Below are positions 1-9,872 of a DNA stretch of 64,000 bases, piece after piece. The notes beneath the pieces were generated by a model. It ran no database searches and was not told where the DNA came from. It was given only the letters and a program-made list of their open reading frames with translations. Source of the stretch: Uliginosibacterium gangwonense DSM 18521. Lineage in GTDB: Bacteria > Pseudomonadota > Gammaproteobacteria > Burkholderiales > Rhodocyclaceae. How positions within the stretch are numbered: the stretch's first letter is position 1; each line of letters begins with the position of its first letter. The stretch is from assembly GCF_000373965.1 (NCBI RefSeq), contig NZ_KB892838.1, forward strand, positions 62,001 to 126,000, in the 5' to 3' direction. The translations under genes and the position numbers were made by a program.

Positions 1-1
1 C

Positions 2-370
2 AAGCTCACACAGATTGACTATCACCGGGAAATCGCACTGATTGCCACCACGCTCAGCCCGGGTGAGAAAGAAGAGCACATGATCGGGGTATGCCGCTAC
101 GCTACCAACCCCGATGGGGCAAGCTGCGAATTTGCAATCGTCGTGGCCGATGCCCATCAGCGTACTGGGCTGGGCAAACATCTGATGCGAACATTGATTG
201 ATATCGCTCGACAACGTGGGTTGCGGGTCATGAAAGGAATCTTCCTTGCCAATAACGACCATATGTTACGTTTTGTGGAACGTCTGGGCTTTGTTTTGCA
301 TAGCGATCCAGAGGACCCCACTATGAAACATGGCATATTGAGCCTTGCCAAAGTACAGAAGAACGCCTGA
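2..370 (+). CDS. C-terminal part of a GNAT acetyltransferase, probably the tail of an acyl-CoA-synthetase/GNAT fusion (partial)
   Basis: The reading frame is already open at base 2 and runs to a stop at 370, so the gene begins upstream of the window; the ATG at 80 is internal. The visible 122 residues form the second half of a GNAT fold: a strand ending in IGVCRY, the acetyl-CoA binding loop QRTGLGKHL, then a helix and the NNDHMLRFVERLGF segment typical of GNAT C-termini. The wording (LTQIDYHREIALIA, then NPDG and CEFAIVVAD) is like the GNAT module at the end of Pat/YfiQ-type protein lysine acetyltransferases, which carry an NDP-forming acyl-CoA synthetase-like region in front. That larger architecture is inferred, since its N-terminus is outside the window. 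Predicted role: acetyl transfer from acetyl-CoA to protein lysines, for example on acetyl-CoA synthetase. Confidence 0.75.
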   Translation, partial: KLTQIDYHREIALIATTLSPGEKEEHMIGVCRYATNPDGASCEFAIVVADAHQRTGLGKHLMRTLIDIARQRGLRVMKGIFLANNDHMLRFVERLGFVLHSDPEDPTMKHGILSLAKVQKNA

Positions 371-403
371 AAATCTCGCCCTCAACACACTGAAACTGCT
401 GCC

Positions 404-715
404 ATGCCCTTGTTCCCCCCCGTACACGTTTTAACCGTGGCAGAAGCCCTGCCAGAATACCGGGAAGAGGTGCTGTCGGTTTTGTGCGAGCTGGCGGAAC
501 TCTGCCGCCAGGAAGAGGGGTGTTTGCGTTTTGACCTGTACTGTGACACCAACCATCCATGTCGGCTCAACACCATTGAAGTGTGGGACAGCCTTGATGC
601 CCATGCCCGCCACCTCAACTCAACTTTGGTGGGGCGTGGGGTACTCATGCTGATAGGCAAGGTCAAAGGCCTGCCAGACATCCGTATACTCACGCCACTG
701 AGTGAAATGTCCTGA
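404..715 (+). CDS. putative quinol monooxygenase, ABM domain (YgiN-like)
   Basis: This 103-residue protein is a single antibiotic-biosynthesis-monooxygenase (ABM) domain. Visible signs are the first strand VHVLTVAEALPEY, a helix with LCRQEEGCLRFDLY, and the strand NTIEVWDSLDAHARHLNS, which matches the 'E.W.s..A...H..s' signature of the family. Such small proteins form dimeric ferredoxin-like barrels, and some oxidise quinols or other phenolics without a cofactor; the substrate here cannot be read from sequence. The stop codon overlaps the start of tag by one base (TGATG), so the two are probably co-translated. The start ATG at 404 lies 33 bases after the preceding stop, which suggests one transcript with the upstream acyltransferase. 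Confidence 0.7.
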   Translation: MPLFPPVHVLTVAEALPEYREEVLSVLCELAELCRQEEGCLRFDLYCDTNHPCRLNTIEVWDSLDAHARHLNSTLVGRGVLMLIGKVKGLPDIRILTPLSEMS

Positions 716-1329
716 TGAAAGACCCCTACCATCATCGATGCGCCTGGCTGGGTAGCTGGGCAGGCGCAGCAGATCCGCTGTATCGCCATTACCATGATCA
801 AGAATGGGGTGTGCCCAGCCACAACGAACATCATCTCTTTGAGATGCTGCTGCTGGAAGGTGCGCAAGCTGGGCTGTCCTGGATCACCATCCTGAAAAAA
901 CGCGAAGCCTATCGTGAGGCTTTCTGCAACTTTGATCCCGAAGTCATTGCTGCCTTTGGCGAACAGGATGTTGAGCGCCTGCTTGCCAATCCCGGTATCG
1001 TTCGCAATCGTGCCAAGATCAACGCAGCCATTGGCAATGCCCGCGCATGGCTCGCGCTACGCACCACACATGGCGATGTAGCCGCGTGGCTTTGGCAGTG
1101 TGTCGACCACACCCCCATTCAGAACGCCTGGCAGAGCATGGCAGAAGTTCCCGCCTCCACGGCGGTCTCTGATGCGCTCTCAAAAGAATTGAAAAAGCAC
1201 GGCTTCCGCTTTGTGGGTACAACCATCTGTTACGCCTTCATGCAGGCCGTCGGCATGGTCAATGACCACACCACGGACTGCTATCGTCACGATGAAATCC
1301 TGGCCTTGAGCCAGCCCCCACACCCTTGA
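715..1329 (+). CDS. tag: DNA-3-methyladenine glycosylase I
   Basis: This enzyme cuts 3-methyladenine from alkylated DNA as the first step of base excision repair. The 204 residues match the family length. The N-terminal zinc ligand Cys9 is in RCAW, and the second, His27, is in YHDQEWG. The helical core with LLLEGAQAGLSWITIL carries the conserved Glu of the base pocket. The C-terminal zinc pair (His and Cys) is in MVNDHTTDCYRH. The fold is a helix-hairpin-helix glycosylase. The start ATG overlaps the stop of the ABM gene by one base. The mutarotase gene follows 26 bases later, so three or four genes may share one transcript. No sign of Ada-type control was seen upstream. Confidence 0.95.
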   Translation: MKDPYHHRCAWLGSWAGAADPLYRHYHDQEWGVPSHNEHHLFEMLLLEGAQAGLSWITILKKREAYREAFCNFDPEVIAAFGEQDVERLLANPGIVRNRAKINAAIGNARAWLALRTTHGDVAAWLWQCVDHTPIQNAWQSMAEVPASTAVSDALSKELKKHGFRFVGTTICYAFMQAVGMVNDHTTDCYRHDEILALSQPPHP

Positions 1330-1355
1330 CTCCATTTGAGTACACCTGACCCATC

Positions 1356-2210
1356 ATGCCTCAAGCCACTGTTGAAGACATTCTCTATCACGATGCCCCA
1401 GCCCTACGTCTGCAATCCCCGGATGGTGCCAGTGCCATCATCCTGCTGCATGGCGCACAGGTTGTCTCCTGGATTCCGGCTGGGGGCCAGGAACGGCTCT
1501 ACATGTCGGAACTGGCGCAGATCGCCCCCGGCAAAGCCGTGCGCGGCGGGATCCCGGTGATTTTCCCACAGTTCTCCACCCTTGGCCCCCTCCCCCGGCA
1601 TGGTTTTGCCCGTACCCAGGCATGGGAAAGGCAATCCCTTCGCGCAGAGGCCGACTATGCGATGCTCACCCTGCGTCTTGCCGCCAATGAAAGCACCCGA
1701 GCCATCTGGCCCCATGCTTTTGCATTGGAACTCTCTATTTCCGTTACAGGTAATCGTTTTGATATAGAACTCGAAGTGCAGAACGAGGGGGAGGACGCCT
1801 TCACCTTCACCTGTGCGCTTCACACCTACCTGCGCGTCAAAGAGGTGGAAGAGGCGCACCTGGAAGGATTAAATGGTCACCGGTATACCGACTGCACCGA
1901 TACAGCGCGCCCACAGCGTACCGATACCGGTGTTTTCCTGGCCGTTGAAGCCGAAACAGACCGTATCTACCATCAGGTAGAGCGCCCTCTGCTACTACGG
2001 GAATCCCGTCAATCTGTCGGCATCAATGCGGAAAACATGCCTGATATCGTGGTCTGGAACCCTTGGGAACATAGCGTCAAGAATTTTACCGACATGCCAC
2101 CCAAGGATTTTCGCCGCATGCTCTGCGTGGAAGCCGCCGCAATTGAAACGCCCATCGAGCTTGCAGCAGGCGGGATTTGGTGGGGAAGGCAGACACTGAT
2201 CGCCATGTAG
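1356..2210 (+). CDS. D-hexose-6-phosphate mutarotase (YeaD family)
   Basis: This is an aldose-1-epimerase-type enzyme of the YeaD/YMR099C group, which interconverts the alpha and beta anomers of glucose-6-phosphate and similar hexose phosphates in the cytoplasm. The 284 residues show the family landmarks in order: LHGAQVVSW near residue 30, the RGGIPVIFPQF substrate segment, PRHGFART with the catalytic-site histidine, then HTYLRV, and VVWNPWEHSVKNFTDM near the C-terminus, which is characteristic of the group. The start at 1356 is the ATG preceding the first conserved strand. The gene closes the leading plus-strand group and is followed by a clear intrinsic terminator at 2275-2310. Confidence 0.88.
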   Translation: MPQATVEDILYHDAPALRLQSPDGASAIILLHGAQVVSWIPAGGQERLYMSELAQIAPGKAVRGGIPVIFPQFSTLGPLPRHGFARTQAWERQSLRAEADYAMLTLRLAANESTRAIWPHAFALELSISVTGNRFDIELEVQNEGEDAFTFTCALHTYLRVKEVEEAHLEGLNGHRYTDCTDTARPQRTDTGVFLAVEAETDRIYHQVERPLLLRESRQSVGINAENMPDIVVWNPWEHSVKNFTDMPPKDFRRMLCVEAAAIETPIELAAGGIWWGRQTLIAM

Positions 2211-2274
2211 GAAGACTCTTTACGGAATTTGTAACTGGCTGATTTAATTGATCAACAATCAAAATTCAGCCAAG

Positions 2275-2310
2275 CGCCAAGACCGGATGCGGGCCTTGGC
2301 GTTTTTTTTT
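2275..2310 (+). terminator. intrinsic terminator after the mutarotase gene
   Basis: CGCCAAG at 2275-2281 pairs with CTTGGCG at 2295-2301, with extra CC/GG pairing inside the loop, followed directly by nine T. It is 65 bases after the mutarotase stop. Confidence 0.85.
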
Positions 2311-2781
2311 ACTTTTTTATGCCACCCGCAATTAAAACGACCATCACAAATATATTTTCCTTGCCCATTTGGGCTTGCTTTCAGCGCACACAAATAGGCG
2401 TTGCGATACTTGAAAATCGAGCGCTTTTAAACTTTAAAAAATTGCTAGAAAAACAAAAGTAAGACAACTTTAAAAGTAGTCTTACTACCGATGATTTAGA
2501 CGTATAAAATTTTGCTGCACCGCAAACCGCAATAAAAAAAACATAGAAATAAAAAGATCTTAATACGCCCTAAACAATTGTGCAGTGCACCTTCACAATC
2601 CTTTATCAGAGTATCCGAACATTCAATTCGGCATAAGACCAATCACCTACTACGATTACGGTCAAGCCGCTTGCCAACACAAAAATGATGGTCTACGAGC
2701 AATAATTCCTGAGCAATTTAATTAGGAAAAATTGTACAAAATCATTAATTTTGCAAACAGACAGGCGATGCCCGAGTATTC
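2311..2781. other. AT-rich intergenic stretch upstream of pflB, no gene seen
   Basis: There is no convincing coding frame on either strand. The stretch is visibly more AT-rich than its surroundings and has several runs of A or T. It separates the mutarotase terminator from the pflB promoter. It may hold additional regulator sites or an unrecognised small RNA, but nothing definite could be assigned. Confidence 0.5.
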
Positions 2782-2824
2782 TTGATGTGAGTCAAAAATA
2801 CTGCAGTTGTAGGCCTATGATAAT
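2782..2824 (+). promoter_or_regulatory. predicted FNR/Anr-activated promoter of pflB
   Basis: TTGATGTGAGTCAA at 2782-2795 matches the FNR consensus TTGAT-N4-ATCAA with one mismatch. A -10-like TATGAT/GATAAT overlaps 2816-2824. The centre of the box (2788.5) would lie about 41.5 bases before a start site near 2830, the classic position for a class II FNR-dependent promoter. Oxygen control of pyruvate formate-lyase by FNR is known in enterobacteria; its operation here is inferred. Confidence 0.7.
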
Positions 2825-2927
2825 GTCAGATTATCGTTTCGGCTGTTTGCACAACAGGCCGCCGGAAAAATAGCCTTACCAGGGCAAACTGGTTCAGACA
2901 CAACACCACAATACACAGGAGGCTTTA

Positions 2928-5189
2928 ATGTCAGAACGCGACAATCTCTCCCTCGATAGCGCGGTTGCACAGGCATGGCGCGGCTTCAAGCCGGGCGCAT
3001 GGCAACAAGCGATCGATCTGCGTAGCTTCATCCAATCGAACATCACCCCGTATGAAGGTGACGACAGCTTCCTGGCTGGCCCCACCGCTCGTACCACCGC
3101 TCTGTGGAACAAGCTGAGCGATCTGTTCGCGCAAGAGCGCGAACGCGGCGTGCTCGACGTATCGCAGATTCCGTCTTCTATCACCGCTCACGACGCTGGT
3201 TACATCGACCGTGACAACGAAGTGATCGTTGGCCTGCAAACCGATGCTCCGCTCAAGCGCGCCATTTTCCCGAATGGCGGCTGGCGCATGGTTGAAACCA
3301 GCTTGAAGGCCTACAGCTTCCCGGTTGACGCCAAGATCAAGGAAATCTTCACCAAGTACCGCAAGACCCACAACGATGGCGTGTTCGATGCCTACACGGA
3401 TGACGTGCGCAAGGCCCGTTCCTCCCACATCGTGACCGGTCTGCCTGATGCCTATGGCCGTGGCCGTATCATCGGTGACTATCGCCGCATCGCGCTGTAC
3501 GGTGTTGATCGCCTGATCGAAGCCAAGAAGGCTGAGAAGAAGTCCATCGACGGCGCTCACTCCACCGACGAAATCATTCGTGACCGCGAAGAGCTGTCTG
3601 AACAGCTCAAGGCACTGAACGAAATCAAGCAGATGGCTGCAAAGTATGGCTTTGACATTTCCAAGCCTGCTGCCAACGCCAAGGAAGCCGTGCAATGGCT
3701 GTACTTCGGCTACCTCGCCGCTGTGAAGGAACAAAACGGCGCTGCCATGTCACTGGGCCGCACGTCCTCCTTCCTGGACGTGTACTTCGAGCGCGATCTG
3801 GCCGAAGGCACCCTGAACGAATCGCAAGCCCAAGAAATCATTGATGACTTCGTCATCAAGCTCCGTATCGTCCGTTTCCTGCGCACGCCGGAATACGATG
3901 ATCTGTTCTCTGGCGACCCGACCTGGGTGACTGAATCTCTCGGTGGCGTGTCTGAAGACGGCCGTTCGATGGTGACCAAGAACAGCTTCCGTTACCTGCA
4001 AACCCTGTACAACGTTGGCCCGGCTCCGGAACCCAACCTGACCGTGTTCTGGACCCCGAAGCTGCCCGAAGGCTTCAAGAAGTTCTGTGCCAAGGTCTCC
4101 ATCGACACCAGCTCGATCCAGTACGAATCTGACGAACTGATGCGTCCGGCCTGGGGCGACGATACCGCCATCGCCTGCTGTGTGTCCGCCATGCGCGTGG
4201 GCAAACAAATGCAGTTGTTTGGCGCTCGTGTGAACCTCGCCAAGTGCATGCTGTACGCAATCAACGGCGGCCGCGACGAAATCACCGGCGAACAAATCAT
4301 GCCTGCGTTCGAACCGGTCAAGGGTGATTACCTCGACTTCGACGACGTGATGAAGAAGTACGACATCGCCATGGAATGGCTGGCGCGTACCTACGTGAAT
4401 GCAATGAACTGCATCCACTACATGCACGACAAGTACGCCTACGAACGCATCGAAATGGCGCTGCACGACTACAACCCACTGCGCACCATGGCATTCGGTA
4501 TTGCCGGTCTGTCGGTTGTGGCTGACTCCCTATCTGCCATCAAGTACAGCAAGGTCAAGGTTGTGCGTGACGAAACCGGTCTGATTACCGACTTCGTGGC
4601 CGAAGGCGACTTCCCCAAGTTCGGCAACAACGACGACAAGGTCGACCAATACGCTACCTGGCTGGCTGAAACCTTCATGAACAAGCTGCGTAAGCATCCG
4701 ACTTACCGCAACGCCATGCATACCCAGTCGATCCTGACCATCACCTCCAACGTGGTGTACGGTAAGAACACGGGTAACACGCCGGACGGCCGCCGCAAGG
4801 GCGAACCGTTCGCACCGGGTGCCAACCCGATGCACGGCCGTGACAAGCTGGGCTTCGCTGCTTCGGCCATGTCGGTTGCCAAGCTGCCGTATGGTGAGTG
4901 CCAGGATGGTATCTCCATGACCTCCTCGATTGTTCCGAGCGGTCTGGGTGCCACCCGTGAAGACCAGATCGTCAACCTGGCTCGTTCGCTGGACGGTTTC
5001 TTCGGTATCACCGGCTTCCACGCCAACATCAACGTGCTCAACCGTGACACGCTGATGGACGCTATGGATCACCCGGAAAAGTACCCGCAACTGACCATTC
5101 GCGTCTCGGGCTATGCGGTGAACTTCATCAAGCTCACCAAGGTGCAGCAACAAGACGTAATCAGCCGCACGTTCCACGGCCTGATGTAA
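2928..5189 (+). CDS. pflB: formate acetyltransferase (pyruvate formate-lyase)
   Basis: This glycyl-radical enzyme converts pyruvate and CoA to acetyl-CoA and formate in anaerobic or microaerobic metabolism. The 753-residue length fits the family. The adjacent catalytic cysteines are Cys417 and Cys418 in IACCVSAM. The radical-bearing glycine is Gly728 in RVSGYAV, about 25 residues from the C-terminus, as in the characterised enzymes. The start at 2928 has a perfect AGGAGG ribosome site at 2917-2922. Upstream lie an FNR-type box and a -10 element; downstream is a strong terminator, then the activase gene pflA. The AT-rich leader and the strong codon bias (many AAG, GAC and CTG codons) suggest high expression. 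No focA formate channel gene is next to it. Confidence 0.97.
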   Translation: MSERDNLSLDSAVAQAWRGFKPGAWQQAIDLRSFIQSNITPYEGDDSFLAGPTARTTALWNKLSDLFAQERERGVLDVSQIPSSITAHDAGYIDRDNEVIVGLQTDAPLKRAIFPNGGWRMVETSLKAYSFPVDAKIKEIFTKYRKTHNDGVFDAYTDDVRKARSSHIVTGLPDAYGRGRIIGDYRRIALYGVDRLIEAKKAEKKSIDGAHSTDEIIRDREELSEQLKALNEIKQMAAKYGFDISKPAANAKEAVQWLYFGYLAAVKEQNGAAMSLGRTSSFLDVYFERDLAEGTLNESQAQEIIDDFVIKLRIVRFLRTPEYDDLFSGDPTWVTESLGGVSEDGRSMVTKNSFRYLQTLYNVGPAPEPNLTVFWTPKLPEGFKKFCAKVSIDTSSIQYESDELMRPAWGDDTAIACCVSAMRVGKQMQLFGARVNLAKCMLYAINGGRDEITGEQIMPAFEPVKGDYLDFDDVMKKYDIAMEWLARTYVNAMNCIHYMHDKYAYERIEMALHDYNPLRTMAFGIAGLSVVADSLSAIKYSKVKVVRDETGLITDFVAEGDFPKFGNNDDKVDQYATWLAETFMNKLRKHPTYRNAMHTQSILTITSNVVYGKNTGNTPDGRRKGEPFAPGANPMHGRDKLGFAASAMSVAKLPYGECQDGISMTSSIVPSGLGATREDQIVNLARSLDGFFGITGFHANINVLNRDTLMDAMDHPEKYPQLTIRVSGYAVNFIKLTKVQQQDVISRTFHGLM

Positions 5190-5201
5190 GCCGGCAGACT
5201 G

Positions 5202-5230
5202 ATGGGGTAACCAGGCGTTACCCCATTTTT
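5202..5230 (+). terminator. intrinsic terminator between pflB and pflA
   Basis: ATGGGGTAAC at 5202-5211 pairs perfectly with GTTACCCCAT at 5217-5226 around a five-base loop, followed by T. It would end or attenuate pflB transcripts, so that the structural enzyme is made in excess of its activase. Confidence 0.85.
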
Positions 5231-5318
5231 CGTGACGGTGATTCAAAAAACCGCCACAATCCAATCTCGGCACTGCGCTTGTGGTGCCGGGATTTTTGTT
5301 TACTAGAGCCCGACTTTC

Positions 5319-6158
5319 ATGACAACACCCGACAGCAATCATCACACTTCTCTCATCGGCAGCCGTTTCGAATTGCGCAAGGTCGACAATTCGATGGACG
5401 ACGCCGACGTAGATCGCCTCACCCATGAAGGCCGCTGGGGGTTTGTACACTCAGAAGAAACCGGCTCCGCCGTCGATGGCCCAGGCATACGCGTGGTCTT
5501 TTGGACAACGGGTTGCGAATTCCGCTGCCTGTATTGCCATAACCCCGACACCTGGAAGATGAAGAACGGCCAGCTCACCTGCGTAGATGATTTGCTGGAT
5601 GAGTTGAAGAAGTACAAGGATTATCTGCGCTTCACCGGCGGTGGCCTTACCGTCTCAGGTGGAGAGCCACTTGTGCAGGCACCTTTTGTGATGAATCTGA
5701 TCCGTGGCGCCAAAGCCATGGGGATTCACACCGCACTGGATACCAATGGCTTCCTGGGTGATCGCCTATCAGACGCCGATCTGGATGACATTGACCTCTT
5801 CCTGCTGGATATCAAGAGCTGGGACCCGGAAACTCATTTGAAGGTCACGGCCAAACCTGTCGAACCGGTTCTGAATTTCGCCCGCCGGATTGCTGAACGC
5901 AAACGCCCAGCCTGGATTCGTTTTGTGCTGCTGCCCGGTTACACGGATGCGCCGGAAAACATTGAAGGCATCGCCAAATTTGTCGCCACGCTGGGCAATG
6001 TTGAACGCGTCGACATACTCCCCTTCCATCAACTTGGAAAATTTAAGTGGGAGAAGATGGAGATGAAGTACGAGCTGGGAGACGCTGCCACGCCCACACC
6101 ACAGCAAACGCAGGATGCCAAACTGATTTTCCGCGCTCATGGCCTGAAGTGCCCCTGA
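5319..6158 (+). CDS. pflA: pyruvate formate-lyase-activating enzyme (radical SAM)
   Basis: This enzyme uses a [4Fe-4S] cluster and S-adenosylmethionine to install the glycyl radical on PflB. The cluster motif CX3CX2C is Cys66, Cys70 and Cys73 in GCEFRCLYCHN. The glycine-rich SAM strand GGGLTVSGGEP and the later DTNGF and LLDIKSW segments are standard for PflA. The protein is 279 residues, with about 40 more at the N-terminus than the Escherichia coli enzyme before the conserved GPGIR region. A start at the internal ATG 5394 would remove 25 of them, but neither start has a good ribosome site, so the N-terminus is uncertain. It is 129 bases after pflB, beyond a terminator. Confidence 0.95.
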   Translation: MTTPDSNHHTSLIGSRFELRKVDNSMDDADVDRLTHEGRWGFVHSEETGSAVDGPGIRVVFWTTGCEFRCLYCHNPDTWKMKNGQLTCVDDLLDELKKYKDYLRFTGGGLTVSGGEPLVQAPFVMNLIRGAKAMGIHTALDTNGFLGDRLSDADLDDIDLFLLDIKSWDPETHLKVTAKPVEPVLNFARRIAERKRPAWIRFVLLPGYTDAPENIEGIAKFVATLGNVERVDILPFHQLGKFKWEKMEMKYELGDAATPTPQQTQDAKLIFRAHGLKCP

Positions 6159-6181
6159 TTTACGCGCCAGCGCGAGCATAA

Positions 6182-6207
6182 AAAAGCCGACCCGAAGGTC
6201 GGCTTTT
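6182..6207. terminator. bidirectional intrinsic terminator between pflA and gltX
   Basis: AAAAGCCGACC at 6182-6192 pairs with GGTCGGCTTTT at 6197-6207 around a cgaa tetraloop. T-rich ends on both strands let it stop pflA and the convergent gltX. Confidence 0.9.
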
Positions 6208-6220
6208 GACTGTCTGTATA

Positions 6221-7612
6221 TTATGCAGACAAACGCGCCAACACCCGGTCACGCCCCATGACTTCGAGCACAGCATCAATTGACGGCGTTTGCGGCACGC
6301 CCAGCAAACGCACGCGCAAGGGGATCGCCACCTGGGGCATCTTCAAGCCCTTTTCGGCACAGATTTCCTTGATCGCTGCGTTCAGCGCGGTTTTTTCCCA
6401 TTCCACCGTTTTGAGCTTGGTGGCCAAAGCCGCCAGCGCCTCAATGGCGGGCTCGGTAAAATGCTTGCTTGCCAGCTCTTCACTCACTTCCGGTTGCACG
6501 TAAAACGCTTGCAGCGCATCGGCGAGTTCCACCATCGTGGAGACGCGCTCACGGTACAGTGCAATCAAGGGCTCCAGTTCAGGGCCGTTTTCCAGATTCA
6601 CGCCACGCGCGGCCAAACGACGCTTGATATCAGCGGCCAGCACCGCCAGATCGGCCTGCTTGATGTAGTGGGCGTTCAGCCAGTTCAGCTTCTCGGTGTT
6701 GAATTGCGCAGCCGAAGGCGTGATGTGATCCAGATCGAACCACTCGACAAACTGCTCGCGCGAGAAAACTTCGTCGTCCCCGTGGCTCCAGCCCAAGCGG
6801 GCCAGATAGTTGATGATGGCTTCAGGCAGATAGCCCTTGTCATCAAAATCGGTCACTGCCACAGAGTTGCGACGCTTAGAGAGCTTTAGGCCATCGTCAC
6901 CCAGAATCATCGACAGATGCGCGTATTCCGGCACGGTGGCGCCCAGCGCTTGCAGGATGTTGATCTGGCGGGGGGTGTTGTTGACGTGGTCGTCCCCCCG
7001 AATCACGTGAGTGATGCCCATGTCCCAGTCATCAATCACCACGCAGAAGTTGTAGGTCGGGGTGCCATCCGGGCGGGCGATGATCAAGTCATCCAGCTCG
7101 GCATTGGCAATTTCGATATGGCCTTTGACCAGATCGTTCCAGCTCACCAAGCCATCCTTCGGGTTCTTGAAGCGCACCACGGGCTCAATGCCAGCAGGCA
7201 CCGGCGGCAAGGTTTTGCCGGGTTCGGGTCGCCAGCGGCCATCGTAACGCGGCTTCTCGCCACGGGTGCGCTGGGCTTCGCGGATTTCTTCCAGCTCTTC
7301 GGGCGAGGTATAGCAATAGTACGCAGTGCCCTCTGCCAGCATCTTGGTGAGCACTTCCTTGTACCGGTCCATGCGCTGCATCTGGTAGAAGGGCCCCTCG
7401 TCGTGCTCCAGACCCAACCATTTCATGCCATCCAGAATGGCTTGAACCGCCTCAGGCGTAGAACGGGCCACATCGGTATCTTCAATGCGCAGCACGAAAC
7501 TGCCGCCATGACGACGGGCAAACGCCCAGGAAAATAGCGCAGTACGTGCGCCACCAATGTGAAGATACCCAGTGGGGCTGGGGGCAAAGCGGGTGCGGAC
7601 AGGGGTACTCAT
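6221..7612 (-). CDS. gltX: glutamate--tRNA ligase
   Basis: This class I aminoacyl-tRNA synthetase charges tRNA-Glu with glutamate. The 463 residues fit the discriminating bacterial enzyme. The HIGH-type motif HIGGART is near residue 17, and the KMSKS-type motif is KLSKRRN near residue 241. Other family segments are RIEDTD at 43-48 and the C-terminal helical anticodon-binding region. The gene is last in a minus-strand group cysS-parA-gltX, 71 bases downstream of the ParA gene. It converges on pflA across a shared terminator. Confidence 0.97.
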   Translation of the reverse strand: MSTPVRTRFAPSPTGYLHIGGARTALFSWAFARRHGGSFVLRIEDTDVARSTPEAVQAILDGMKWLGLEHDEGPFYQMQRMDRYKEVLTKMLAEGTAYYCYTSPEELEEIREAQRTRGEKPRYDGRWRPEPGKTLPPVPAGIEPVVRFKNPKDGLVSWNDLVKGHIEIANAELDDLIIARPDGTPTYNFCVVIDDWDMGITHVIRGDDHVNNTPRQINILQALGATVPEYAHLSMILGDDGLKLSKRRNSVAVTDFDDKGYLPEAIINYLARLGWSHGDDEVFSREQFVEWFDLDHITPSAAQFNTEKLNWLNAHYIKQADLAVLAADIKRRLAARGVNLENGPELEPLIALYRERVSTMVELADALQAFYVQPEVSEELASKHFTEPAIEALAALATKLKTVEWEKTALNAAIKEICAEKGLKMPQVAIPLRVRLLGVPQTPSIDAVLEVMGRDRVLARLSA

Positions 7613-7683
7613 GCTAAACGATGCCAGAAGGTACGAAAGTCTGGCATTTTAGCCCGGAATAGCCCTTTCAGTCGCGTCCCGGA

Positions 7684-8325
7684 TCAGAACGGGAAGATCC
7701 AGCGCTCAATCGCCTCCCATTGCGCCAAGTCTTTTTCGACTCGGGAAGCAGGCACATCAAAGAGGCTCAAACCCTGATTGGCCAGCTGCACATAGTTCTG
7801 TGTATCCCGCAGACAGGTCAGCAAACTCAGGCCCAGGCGCTCCACGAACTGCTGGAGCTGCTCGGCAGAGCGTATGCGGGCATCCACGCGCATTCCGATC
7901 AAACCTACTGGCAGACCACGCGCAGATTTCATCTCAGCCAGTTGTGCCAAAAAACCCTCGGTCGCCTGCATATCGAACACAGAAGGTTGCACCGGCACCA
8001 TCACACAGGAGGAAAGCTTCAACAGCTCCTTAAGCTTATCGCCATGCAATGCGGCAGGCGTATCCAGCACGATGTGGGTGGTGCCTTTGGGCGGACGCGC
8101 CGGGTTGCCGGGCGTCCAGTCCCAACCCGACACAGGGGCAGCGCTGGCCGAGCGGCGCTCCAGCCAATGGCGGGAAGATTGCAGGCGATCCACGTCGCCG
8201 AGCATGACCTGAATCGTCCCGCACTCACGCCCTCGTACAGCCAAAAGCCCGGCAAGGTTGGTGGCCAGCGTACTCTTGCCTGCCCCACCCTTCGGATTGG
8301 CAACCAAGACCACATTCGCCCCCAT
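7684..8325 (-). CDS. orphan ParA/MinD-type P-loop ATPase
   Basis: This 213-residue protein has the deviant Walker A motif KGGAGKST at residues 12-19, including the signature lysine Lys12 that marks ParA/MinD dimeric ATPases. The Walker B-like strand is HIVLDTPA, and a later strand reads CVMVPVQPS. There is no N-terminal DNA-binding extension and no ParB partner next to it, so chromosome segregation by a classical parABS locus is unlikely for this copy. Small orphan ParA proteins place cellular cargo such as chemosensory arrays, carboxysomes or pili; the cargo here is unknown. It lies between two tRNA synthetase genes, 22 bases after cysS and 71 before gltX, all in the same direction. Confidence 0.85.
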   Translation of the reverse strand: MGANVVLVANPKGGAGKSTLATNLAGLLAVRGRECGTIQVMLGDVDRLQSSRHWLERRSASAAPVSGWDWTPGNPARPPKGTTHIVLDTPAALHGDKLKELLKLSSCVMVPVQPSVFDMQATEGFLAQLAEMKSARGLPVGLIGMRVDARIRSAEQLQQFVERLGLSLLTCLRDTQNYVQLANQGLSLFDVPASRVEKDLAQWEAIERWIFPF

Positions 8326-8347
8326 ACCCTACCTCCCGATCAAAGTG

Positions 8348-9724
8348 CTACGCCCTACGCCAGGTCGTCCCCTGCGCACCATCTTCCAGAACGATGCCAC
8401 GCGCTTTCAGCTCATCACGCAAGCGGTCTGCCTCTGCAAAGTTACGCGCCTTCTTGGCGGCATTGCGTGCCACGACCATGGCATCAATCTCCACCGCATC
8501 ATCACCTTGCGCAGCGCCTTGTACAAAGGCAGCCGGATCAGCCTGCAGTAACCCGATGCAGCCGCCCAGTGCCTTCATCACCCCGGCCAGTTCAGCCGAA
8601 CGGGTACGCTGCACTTCACCACGCAATTCATGCAGCACCGCCACAGCCTGCGGTGTGCCGAAGTCATCATCCATGGCCGCCTTGAAGCGTGCCGCAAAGG
8701 GGTTGCTCCAATCCAGTGCCACCTCTGCCGGGGGCACATCACGCAAGGCAGTGTAGATCGCCAGCAAAGAGGCGCGCGCGTCTTGCAGCGTATCCCAGGT
8801 GTAGTTGATTTCTGAACGGTAATGGCCACGCAGCAAGAAGTAGCGCACCACCTCGCCGCCCTGTACCGGATCAAGCTTGGCCAGAATCTCACGCGTGGTG
8901 AACACATTGCCGAGCGATTTGGACATCTTCTGACTATCCATGTTCAGGAAAGCCGCATGCATCCAGTAGTTCACAAAAGGCTTGTCTGAGGCGCCTTCGC
9001 TCTGGGCGATTTCGTTCTCATGGTGCGGGAACTGCAAATCCCAGCCGCCACCGTGAATGTCGATGGTGTCGCCCAACTCTGCACGGCTCATGGCCGAGCA
9101 TTCGATGTGCCAGCCGGGGCGCCCTTCCCCGTAGCAGGAGCACCAGTGCGGCTCGTTCGGCTTGGCCGCCTTCCAGAGTACAAAGTCCAGCGGGTCACGC
9201 TTGTGCTGATCCACTGCCACGCGCTCACCCGAGCGCAGATCATCAATAGACTTGCCCGAAAGTCTGCCATAACCAGGAAACTCACGAACAGCGTAATAAA
9301 CGTCACCGTTATCTGCCGGATACGCCTTGCCCTTCTCAACCAACTGCCCGATCAGGGACAGCATGTTGTCGATATGGCGGGTTGCGCGGGGCTCCACCGT
9401 GGGGAGCAAAATCCCCAGGCGTTCGCCATCCTCATGCAAAGCGGCAATCATGCGCTCGGTCAGCTGGGCAATCGTCTCACCATTGCGATTAGCACGTTCG
9501 ATGATCTTATCGTCCACATCCGTGATGTTTCGCACGAATTTAACGTCATATCCCACCACCTTGAGCCAACGGTAGACCATGTCGAATACGGTCAAAGTAC
9601 GGGCGTTACCGATGTGGAAGTAGTCATACACCGTCATCCCGCACACATACATGCGCACCTTGCCGGGTTCGATCGGTACAAACTCTTGCTTTTCACGCGC
9701 CAGCGAATTATAGATTTTGAGCAT
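8348..9724 (-). CDS. cysS: cysteine--tRNA ligase
   Basis: This class I synthetase joins cysteine to tRNA-Cys. The 458 residues match the family. The catalytic HIGH-type motif is in [11 protein letters not shown], the zinc-site segment CGMTVYD is near residue 28, and KMSKSLGN is around residue 266. The remaining zinc-binding residues (CSCYGEG and the HECS region WHIECS) are present. The start at 9724 opens at [12 protein letters not shown], the usual N-terminus. It is divergent from the TPR gene at 9873, with about 150 bases between them for two promoters. The ParA gene follows 22 bases later. Confidence 0.97.
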   Translation of the reverse strand: MLKIYNSLAREKQEFVPIEPGKVRMYVCGMTVYDYFHIGNARTLTVFDMVYRWLKVVGYDVKFVRNITDVDDKIIERANRNGETIAQLTERMIAALHEDGERLGILLPTVEPRATRHIDNMLSLIGQLVEKGKAYPADNGDVYYAVREFPGYGRLSGKSIDDLRSGERVAVDQHKRDPLDFVLWKAAKPNEPHWCSCYGEGRPGWHIECSAMSRAELGDTIDIHGGGWDLQFPHHENEIAQSEGASDKPFVNYWMHAAFLNMDSQKMSKSLGNVFTTREILAKLDPVQGGEVVRYFLLRGHYRSEINYTWDTLQDARASLLAIYTALRDVPPAEVALDWSNPFAARFKAAMDDDFGTPQAVAVLHELRGEVQRTRSAELAGVMKALGGCIGLLQADPAAFVQGAAQGDDAVEIDAMVVARNAAKKARNFAEADRLRDELKARGIVLEDGAQGTTWRRA

Positions 9725-9872
9725 TTCTAAATTTTTGAATGTTTCGAAACTATCGTGGTCTCACAGCCACCTTCAGTCACCCAATGCTAACAATGGGTTG
9801 GGAATTCAGGGCCGTTGTAAAGTAAAATCATTGAGATTCTACGACGAACTACTTGGCAAAAACTCTACCACA

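Noticed and set aside
2931-3734. Long minus-strand frames opposite pflB (also 3750-4466 and 4530-5450)
   Set aside because: They lie fully antisense to a strongly supported gene with biased codons, show no known motifs, and are explained by the codon bias of pflB.
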